A stretch of 64,000 bases of DNA, from positions 1-64,000 of the forward strand of contig CACVAY010000141.1 in the NCBI GenBank assembly GCA_902727985.1, given 5' to 3'. The translations under genes were made by a program, and so were the position numbers. The DNA comes from an uncultured Thiotrichaceae bacterium. GTDB taxonomy: Bacteria; Pseudomonadota; Gammaproteobacteria; Thiotrichales; Thiotrichaceae. Shown in pieces: positions 57,642-64,000 of the stretch. The notes beneath the pieces were generated by a model that worked only from the letters and a program-made list of their open reading frames with translations, did no database searches and had not been told where the DNA came from. How positions within the stretch are numbered: the stretch's first letter is position 1; every line of letters begins with the position of its first letter.

Positions 57642-58484
57642 ATGAGCACTGAGATCGTCGAAATCGGTAAAATTTACGAACTGGAAGTCCTTAAAGAAGT
57701 CGACTTCGGCGTCTATCTTGATGCCAAAGGTCTAGGTGAGATTTTACTTCCGAAACGCTATGTCCCTAAAGGTACTGCAGTCGGTGACAATGTAGAGGTC
57801 TTTATTTACACCGATTCAGAAGATCGTCCTATTGCCACCACGCAAGAACCCTATGTGATTGTTGACGAATGTGCCTGTTTGAAAGCTGTTGATGTGAATC
57901 ATGCAGGGGCATTTCTGGATTGGGGCTTGCAAAAAGATTTGTTTGTGCCTTTTAGTGAACAAAATGGGCGTATGGAAGTCGGTAAGCATTACGTCATTAC
58001 TGCTTATGTCGACACACTCACCAACCGTGTTGCAGGTTCTGCCAAACTCGATGATATCCTCTGCGAAACCTCGGTGTATTTTAAACCTAAGCAGGAAGTC
58101 GATTTACTCATCTATGATTTTACGGATCTTGGCTATAAGGCCGTTATCAACGATACGCACATGGGACTGGTCTACAAAAACGAGGTTTTCCAGACCTTGA
58201 AATATGGACAACGTGTAAAAGGCTACATCAAAGGGATTCGTGATGATAAAAAAATCGACCTGATGCTTCAGCTTCCTTCAGCCGATACACGTGATGACTT
58301 AATGACGAAAATCGTCGAACATCTCAAAGCTAACGGTGGCACTTCGCCTCTCAACGACAAAGCAAAGCCAGATGATATCTACCAGACTTTCAAGGTGAGT
58401 AAGGCCAATTACAAACGTGCTCTTGGTAGACTCTATAAACAGAAAACCATTAATATCGATAAAACAGCGATTACCTTGCTCTAG
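57642..58484 (+). CDS. cvfB: CvfB/YitL-like S1 RNA-binding protein
   Basis: 280 residues. Three S1-like beta-barrel segments: 5-70 (KIYELEVLKEVDFGVYLDAKG), 75-140 (ECACLKAVDVNHAGAFLDWGLQKDLFVPFSEQ) and 150-220. A C-terminal winged helix (about 225-280, ending YKRALGRLYKQKTINID) completes the CvfB architecture. Homologues affect virulence gene expression in Staphylococcus and are widely annotated as S1-like proteins; the role here is unknown. It starts a short unit with yqiA. Confidence 0.88.
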   Translation: MSTEIVEIGKIYELEVLKEVDFGVYLDAKGLGEILLPKRYVPKGTAVGDNVEVFIYTDSEDRPIATTQEPYVIVDECACLKAVDVNHAGAFLDWGLQKDLFVPFSEQNGRMEVGKHYVITAYVDTLTNRVAGSAKLDDILCETSVYFKPKQEVDLLIYDFTDLGYKAVINDTHMGLVYKNEVFQTLKYGQRVKGYIKGIRDDKKIDLMLQLPSADTRDDLMTKIVEHLKANGGTSPLNDKAKPDDIYQTFKVSKANYKRALGRLYKQKTINIDKTAITLL

Positions 58485-58543
58485 AGGAAAGGCGGTTTCA
58501 GCCGCGCTTCCACTTACTCAATCTCCTTATTTTGTGAACTTTT

Positions 58544-59095
58544 ATGCAATTTATCTATATTCACGGCTTTAACTCCTCTTCCTTATCACACAAAGCACAA
58601 GTCTTTATGCAATGGTGTGATGCTAATGGCCACAACTGTATATGCCATGATTTACCGCATCGCCCTGCTAACGCCATTAGTTTACTGTCTGAATCCATCA
58701 TGGCTTGTGAAGAGCAACCAAAACTAGTGGGGAGTTCTTTAGGTGGGTTTTACACGACAGTATTGGCAGAAAAATTTTCGTTGAAAGGTGTGGCTATCAA
58801 TCCAGCCGTACATCCAGGACTGCGACTGAGAGCTGCACTCGGGCCACAAACCAGCTGGCACGGCGATTATGAATACGAGTTTACTCAAGAACATCTTGAT
58901 GAACTTATTGCGATGGATATGCATAGCATCACTCAGCCAGACAATATTTTAATGATGCAAGAACGTGAAGATGAAACACTAGATTGGACTGAGGCTGTTG
59001 CGTTTTATCGGGAATGTCATCAATTGGTTTTCCGTGGTGGGCATCATGGTTTTAGTCGTTTTGACGATGTATTGGAACTCATCGAACGATTTTAA
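58544..59095 (+). CDS. yqiA: YqiA/YcfP-family alpha/beta-hydrolase
   Basis: Small esterase-like hydrolase of 183 residues. YIHGFNSSSLSHKAQ (residues 5-19), the nucleophile elbow LVGSSLGGFY near 65, and the C-terminal GGHHGFSRFDD near 168 supply the usual His/Ser active site. YqiA in E. coli hydrolyses short-chain thioesters or esters in vitro; the true substrate is unknown. It is convergent with the NRPS-like gene. Confidence 0.85.
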   Translation: MQFIYIHGFNSSSLSHKAQVFMQWCDANGHNCICHDLPHRPANAISLLSESIMACEEQPKLVGSSLGGFYTTVLAEKFSLKGVAINPAVHPGLRLRAALGPQTSWHGDYEYEFTQEHLDELIAMDMHSITQPDNILMMQEREDETLDWTEAVAFYRECHQLVFRGGHHGFSRFDDVLELIERF

Positions 59096-59182
59096 TCCTC
59101 CATTTAGTGCAAGACCAAATTGAGCATTTCCACACCGGTCACTTGAACGGCATGGAATGGATGGCTCACTATTGAAGGATTC

Positions 59183-62100
59183 TCATGCTAAGCATTTTGA
59201 ATCTGCTGTCGTAACAGCTAAGCTGACTGGCTTTGCGGGATTACCTCGCCAAATCGAGTTGGTCGTTGGCATTTCCCCCTTCATCAAAAAACTATCCGTC
59301 TCAACCACCACATTATCGGCCATTTTCACACCGTAGTGTACTAATGCGCCACAGCTAATCGTGCAGCCTTTTCCTACCTCAATATAATCGGACTTAAACG
59401 CACCTTCTTCAAGCGAATGTCCCTGAATGGAAGCGCCCTGATTGAGTGAGGCATAGTCACCGATACTTATCAGAGCTTTTTCAACAATCATACTACCATC
59501 ATCGAATACCTTCTTGCCGACTTTGACACCAAGCAAGCGGTTTACAATCGTCTTCATTGGGGTTCCCCTATACATATAATCCAAAGGGTGCGCCGTAAAC
59601 TTCCAATACCGTTCATGTGTCCAGAAGTAATAATCATAGATAGATACATGCCGTGGCTTTAGCCCTTTGAAGCCAAGTGATCCCCGTTCAAGTAACACAT
59701 AATAAGCGGTTACGAGTGCAGGAAAAAGCAAGGCATAGACAGCAACTGAAAGAATTCCATACTCTGCTAAGAATGAAAAATTCAGGTAAGTAGCCAATAG
59801 GATAATGTAGAGCCCACCCCATGCTCCTGTTAAAAATGCTAACGCGGTTACTGTATTATGCAGGTTTTTCTGCTTTAGCTTCCGCAAACGAGTTTGCTCA
59901 TCGATTTGCGTAATGAGATCTTTATCTTGATCAACCGCGCGAGGGATTTCAAAACTGGGAGATCCCAGTAGCCCTACATTTTCACGCACCGTGCCATCGA
60001 CGGGTAACATTACCTTCGATCCTAACAAACAATTGTCACCTACCTTGTTATTCCATGGCACATTGATGAAATTACCCAAGTAATTATGACTGCCAATTTT
60101 GGTGGTATGTAGCACAAATGAGGTACTTGACATCTCCTCATTAATCATCGTCAGACCATCAGCGGCCATTGTGCTACTGCCAATATTGCAAAAGAATGGA
60201 TTATCATGTTTCTGATTGACACCAAAGTTTGACCCCGTCTGAAAGACTTTATTCAGATTGTAACCAACCCAACGCATGTAGTAGACAATCGCAGAACTGT
60301 CTCCGAACAACAAATTATATATTTTGAAATTACTGGTACGCTCAATAATTAGCTGTAACTGATAATGAACACCGTACAACACATAAGTCTTACCTTCTTT
60401 AAGAAAGAGATGACAGATTCTTGGAACCACAAAAACTACAAGCAAGCCAATCAGCAAGCTACCAAAAAACAGTATTGTTGTTATCGGCAACAACTCTCTG
60501 GCCACATCCAACCACTTGTTATCAAAAAATCCAGCCGTCACCTTCCCATCTTCTATACCTTGAACGCTAAGCACAGGCAACAAGCTATAGAGAACCATAA
60601 TCACTACTGGTGTCAAGATCAGCAAAGGCAGCGCAAGCTGATATAAAGTATAAAGTACTTTCCTGAGATTGCTCACCTCCATACTCTCCAAGTCAGAGAA
60701 ATGGGTAGAGGTTTCTTGTGCAGGAGAACCATGATAGCGCTTACCACTAATCAGTCGCTGGCTCCGATGTAATGATGATGTATGAGCAAGCTGAGTATCA
60801 TCTTCCATCTCACTGTCAATATCGACCACTGAGGCTACACCCACATAGCACTGGCTACCTATCGTCACCGCCCCCAGTGTGATGTAACCTGATTCTGCTC
60901 GATAGCCTGGTGCCATAACCCCCTTACGCAAGATAGTCTTTTCACCAAGGGTCAAAAGATCTGTTGTCAGTGGAAAAATGCGCGATTGAATGACCACATC
61001 TTTACCGATTTTTGCTCCTAGAAGACGCAGATAGATATTGTAAAGCGGACTTCCAACAAACAGCATCATTGGTGATAACTGTAACAGCGTTTTAACTACC
61101 CAAAAACGAAAATACCGCAAACTCCAGACAGGGAAGCTCTGTGCTTTCCACTTACCGATCAACAGCCATTTTGCCAAAATGGGGATCACAGAAAAGACCA
61201 CAAATGTCAGGCTAGCAAAAACGACAATATGGACATATAAATCAGTCCAGTTCCCAACATTCTTATACGTCCATTTAACACCTTCAATCATAAACCAAAA
61301 GAGAAAAAGGCTATATGTAAACGAAAATAGAAACTGTAGTGTCCCACACCCAAAATAACTAAAATTAGAGGGAATATGTAATGGTCTACGAGCTGTTTCC
61401 ACAATATTGCCATTATCCGTATTTTCACCGCTACGCTCGTCCAACAATGCGGCAAGTTGCCTAATCGAGGGGTTTTGATAGATATCAGACATCGATAATG
61501 AAACAAGATCAGGGATTTGCCTCACTTTCGCTGCAAATTGTGCCATCAGTAAGGAATGTGCTCCAAGTTCCTTGAAAAAATCTTGAGTAATAGAAATACG
61601 GGGTAAATCCATGACGCTGGCAAGTGTCGTCGCCAACACCTCTTCAGTCGCACTTTCTGGTGCGACATAAGCCGACTCAATAAAGAAACGCGCCCCGCTA
61701 GGTGATGGAAGAGCATTGCGATCTACCTTATTACTTGGCGTCATAGGGATGACAGGTAATTCCATCAAATAGGCAGGTCTCATATACGCGGGAAGCTCGG
61801 CACTCATAAGTTCAGAGATTTGCGTACTTCGTGGTGCGGATTGACCCGGTTTCAAACTGTAATAAGCCGCTAATTCCGTGACATCTTGTGCATTTTCCCA
61901 TGTATTGACAACGACGTGGGCAACCTCTGGCAGTTTCATAAGCACTGACTCAATTTCACCCAGCTCAATACGGTAGCCACGTATTTTAACTTGCGTATCT
62001 ATACGTCCAAGATACTCGATTTCACCTTGAGAATTAATCCGACCCAAATCGCCTGTACGATAAATGCGCTGTGTCGGGTTATTCGGAACACCCAGAAAAT

Positions 62101-63250
62101 CGGGAATAAATTTCTGGCGTGTCAATTGCGGACGATTCAAGTAATCTCTCGCAAGTCCGACCCCTGCGACTGCGATTTCTCCTGTATCGCCATCCATGAG
62201 TTCACGATCACTGTTCTCATCAAGAATCAGCATGGTATAAGTTGGCAACGGCTGACCAATGGTAACGGGCTTGTTCGGATAGAGTTCGGTCAAGGTGCAG
62301 GTAACCGTGGCTTCTGTTGGCCCATAAGCATTAAGAATGATACGCCCAGATTGATGCCAACGATTAACAAGATTGGGAGGACAAGCTTCGCCCGATACCA
62401 ACAGGGTTTTTAGCGCAGGCAACTCTTTGTTTATCGTAGCTAATAAAGTCGGTACGATGGCAAGATAGGTAATGTTATATTGCAACAAATAGTCTGCCAA
62501 TTCATCGCCTACCAGAGAAACACCGGGTTTCCCAGGAACCAATGTTGCCCCTGCCATCAATGGCACCCAAAGTTCTTCAACAGAGAAATCAAACGCAATC
62601 GTCATTCCCTGATAGGAACGGTCGTTTTCGGTAACGCCATAAATTTCTGCAGCAACACTCACGAAGTTACAAATAGCGGCATGTTCGATAGTTACGCCCT
62701 TAGGCTTTCCTGTCGTACCTGAGGTGTAAATAATGTAACTAAGTTGATCCTCAATTTCTTCGCACTCTGTTGCATCCAGCCTTTCCGGTCGCATAGATGT
62801 AATACGTTTTTCGGCCGTATCAATGAACAAGACAGGGAGAGAAAAACCTTCCAGTTTCTCGGCAAAGCACGACAATGAGACAATCGCCTTAACCTCTGCA
62901 TCCTCAAAAATAAAGGCAATGCGATCATTGGGAAAACTGGCATCAACCGGTACAAAGGCGACATTCAGCTTCATAATCGCTAGTAGCGCCGCATAGGTCT
63001 CAGGGACTTTATCGAACATCACGCCAACCCTGTCACCGGCTCTTATCCCTTGTGCGAACAGATACCGGGCACATTGATTGGCCCAGACATCAAGCTGTGT
63101 AAACGTCAGCTCCCGGTCATGAGAATAAACCGCCAAGTGGTCAGCCTTGCCCTCTGCTACGAGTTGATCGCAACGACGCTCAAACAAATGGTTTAGGCGC
63201 TCTCCCCTATTCCAGCGAATTTCATTGCTGGCATTATGATTGATTAGCAT
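59183..63250 (-). CDS. Pls/PosA-type non-ribosomal peptide synthetase-like protein
   Basis: 1,355-residue single-chain synthetase. Order: adenylation domain (about 15-520; YIIYTSGTTGKPKG near 178, NAYGPTEATVTCT near 310, IRGYRIELGEIE near 424, PSNKVDRNALP near 508); carrier domain with Ser near 564 in LGAHSLL; then a membrane-embedded C-terminal part. The membrane segments lie near 645-700, 870-950 and 1120-1180. Three hexapeptide-type beta-helix segments lie near 745-820, 1040-1090 and 1240-1345. This layout fits the Pls/PosA family related to epsilon-poly-lysine synthetase. By eye the binding pocket has Asp235 and Glu239 (FDFSVEELW), typical of basic amino acids. AAGGAG lies nine bases before the ATG. 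Product unknown. Confidence 0.85.
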   Translation of the reverse strand: MLINHNASNEIRWNRGERLNHLFERRCDQLVAEGKADHLAVYSHDRELTFTQLDVWANQCARYLFAQGIRAGDRVGVMFDKVPETYAALLAIMKLNVAFVPVDASFPNDRIAFIFEDAEVKAIVSLSCFAEKLEGFSLPVLFIDTAEKRITSMRPERLDATECEEIEDQLSYIIYTSGTTGKPKGVTIEHAAICNFVSVAAEIYGVTENDRSYQGMTIAFDFSVEELWVPLMAGATLVPGKPGVSLVGDELADYLLQYNITYLAIVPTLLATINKELPALKTLLVSGEACPPNLVNRWHQSGRIILNAYGPTEATVTCTLTELYPNKPVTIGQPLPTYTMLILDENSDRELMDGDTGEIAVAGVGLARDYLNRPQLTRQKFIPDFLGVPNNPTQRIYRTGDLGRINSQGEIEYLGRIDTQVKIRGYRIELGEIESVLMKLPEVAHVVVNTWENAQDVTELAAYYSLKPGQSAPRSTQISELMSAELPAYMRPAYLMELPVIPMTPSNKVDRNALPSPSGARFFIESAYVAPESATEEVLATTLASVMDLPRISITQDFFKELGAHSLLMAQFAAKVRQIPDLVSLSMSDIYQNPSIRQLAALLDERSGENTDNGNIVETARRPLHIPSNFSYFGCGTLQFLFSFTYSLFLFWFMIEGVKWTYKNVGNWTDLYVHIVVFASLTFVVFSVIPILAKWLLIGKWKAQSFPVWSLRYFRFWVVKTLLQLSPMMLFVGSPLYNIYLRLLGAKIGKDVVIQSRIFPLTTDLLTLGEKTILRKGVMAPGYRAESGYITLGAVTIGSQCYVGVASVVDIDSEMEDDTQLAHTSSLHRSQRLISGKRYHGSPAQETSTHFSDLESMEVSNLRKVLYTLYQLALPLLILTPVVIMVLYSLLPVLSVQGIEDGKVTAGFFDNKWLDVARELLPITTILFFGSLLIGLLVVFVVPRICHLFLKEGKTYVLYGVHYQLQLIIERTSNFKIYNLLFGDSSAIVYYMRWVGYNLNKVFQTGSNFGVNQKHDNPFFCNIGSSTMAADGLTMINEEMSSTSFVLHTTKIGSHNYLGNFINVPWNNKVGDNCLLGSKVMLPVDGTVRENVGLLGSPSFEIPRAVDQDKDLITQIDEQTRLRKLKQKNLHNTVTALAFLTGAWGGLYIILLATYLNFSFLAEYGILSVAVYALLFPALVTAYYVLLERGSLGFKGLKPRHVSIYDYYFWTHERYWKFTAHPLDYMYRGTPMKTIVNRLLGVKVGKKVFDDGSMIVEKALISIGDYASLNQGASIQGHSLEEGAFKSDYIEVGKGCTISCGALVHYGVKMADNVVVETDSFLMKGEMPTTNSIWRGNPAKPVSLAVTTADSKCLA

Positions 63251-63280
63251 ATTGTCTCGCTCCTTGAGACTGGTGATCTA

Positions 63281-64000
63281 TTAGATATCGAGTGAAAACT
63301 CGACAATTAGGAGATTTCCTTTATCCCCTTCACTATTTTCGTACCGCGATAACTCAACGGCACCCGATAGTTGTTTGTATATGGCCTGGCTATAGTTGAT
63401 GCTTACCGAGGATTTATCTAATTCCAAAGGCTTGGCATCATCTGCCTGATTCCAGGCGAGGGCCAAGACTTTTTTTTCTGCAATGTCGTACACCAACTCT
63501 ATTTGGCTTGCTGAAGGTTTAATGAAAGACTTCACCTCATCATTCAGGTCACCTGGTGAAAGACTTCGGGTTGCTGCGAGGTGTTCAGCCTTCAGGGTAA
63601 TATTGCCGAGTTTCTTTAATGCATAGAATACCAATGCCGGGATTTTGCGTTTCACATCTTTATCATCGAAGGCATTCGACTCAACCAGGTTTGACAAATA
63701 ATCAAGACCTAGAGTGATATTATCAGCATCGTATCTGGTCGCAAAAACGTAACCTGCATCATATTCATCCGCTGTATCCCTGTCGCTTGATGATCCTTTG
63801 AACAGATACAGATGATAGGCTAAGCTGTTTTGCTGGTACCTCGCTTCTATAGCCCCCTCTGGATTGGTTTCTCCAAGTTTTCCTGGAGATGTATAGCTGA
63901 TCATTTCCGAGTTAAAGTTACCGAATGGTGCATATTTCTTACCCGCTGACAACTGCAGTTCCAAATCAGTTGGCACGTCCCATTTGAGATAGCCTTCAGC
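63281..64000 (-). CDS. LbtU-like outer-membrane porin, C-terminal part (runs off window)
   Basis: Only the last ~240 residues are visible; the frame continues beyond the window end without a start. Alternating hydrophobic strands and a terminal FSLDI suggest an outer-membrane beta-barrel. GKKYAPFGNFNSEMISYTSPGKLGE and LGLDYLSNLVESN resemble LbtU, a Legionella siderophore-uptake porin. It lies 30 bases upstream of the peptide-synthetase-like gene on the same strand, so the two are probably co-transcribed. Confidence 0.75.
   Translation of the reverse strand, partial: AEGYLKWDVPTDLELQLSAGKKYAPFGNFNSEMISYTSPGKLGETNPEGAIEARYQQNSLAYHLYLFKGSSSDRDTADEYDAGYVFATRYDADNITLGLDYLSNLVESNAFDDKDVKRKIPALVFYALKKLGNITLKAEHLAATRSLSPGDLNDEVKSFIKPSASQIELVYDIAEKKVLALAWNQADDAKPLELDKSSVSINYSQAIYKQLSGAVELSRYENSEGDKGNLLIVEFSLDI

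Noticed and set aside
1-64000. tRNA, rRNA, CRISPR array, insertion sequence or prophage
   Set aside because: No TTCGA-type T-loop context, no regularly spaced repeats, no transposase or integrase and no paired terminal repeats were seen.

Overview
This is an ordinary stretch of chromosome from a gammaproteobacterium of moderate to low GC. The gene content (rapA, a DUF2058 YaiL-like gene, prfB-lysS, gluQ, tex, lol genes, hspQ, oligopeptidase B, yqiA) is gammaproteobacterial. A complete Entner-Doudoroff (ED) branch fused to glycogen metabolism, together with vitamin B12 uptake and a wrecked cobQ, would suit a B12-requiring marine methylotroph such as Methylophaga. The genus is my inference; no sequence comparison was possible. 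I saw no rRNA, tRNA, CRISPR array, insertion sequence or prophage.

Layout. 1-4.3 kb: rapA, a DUF2058 gene and a CbiX-type chelatase. 4.3-22 kb: a one-directional, tightly packed carbon-storage cluster, zwf-edd-eda-pgl-pgi-glgC-GH57-malQ-glgB-glgA-glgP. A strong sigma-54-type promoter (TGGCACA-N4-TTGCT) lies about 270 bases before zwf, with inverted repeats upstream that could bind an activator. 22.4-26.9 kb: a Sel1/SH3 protein, then a B12 locus on the minus strand (promoter, cobalamin riboswitch, btuB, a btuM-like transporter with Cys76, and a cobQ remnant that keeps only its two ends). 26.9-32.5 kb: a VF530 protein, an OmpR-type regulator overlapping an HPt protein, a RimB/RimK/aspartoacylase-like trio and a TSUP permease. 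32.6-41.4 kb, mostly minus strand: rhlE, lysS, prfB with its +1 programmed frameshift, a lone GT-B-like protein, an SH3 lipoprotein, gluQ and pgsA. 41.7-53.6 kb: tex, a YadGH-type ABC exporter, a WecA/MraY-family transferase, two LolC/E-type permeases followed by lolD, a TauE-like membrane protein, hspQ and several conserved small or lipoprotein genes. 53.7-59.1 kb: a DUF900 hydrolase lipoprotein, oligopeptidase B, a possible 27-residue membrane microprotein in its own transcription unit, a CvfB-like S1 protein and YqiA. 59.2-64 kb: a Pls/PosA-type single-module peptide synthetase and, at the window edge, a partial LbtU-like outer-membrane porin in the same apparent operon.

How the genes work together. 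Pgi links fructose 6-phosphate to glucose 6-phosphate. Zwf, Pgl, Edd and Eda take that to pyruvate and glyceraldehyde 3-phosphate. GlgC, GlgA and GlgB store it as glycogen; GlgP, MalQ and GH57 remodel or mobilise it. Phosphoglucomutase is not in the window. The B12 block appears to have changed from synthesis or salvage to uptake: the riboswitch, receptor and inner-membrane transporter are intact while cobQ is destroyed. The most interesting items are the sigma-54 promoter on a central-carbon operon, the truncated cobQ, the 27-residue peptide unit at 57.2-57.5 kb, and the Pls-like synthetase, whose binding pocket looks suited to a basic amino acid.
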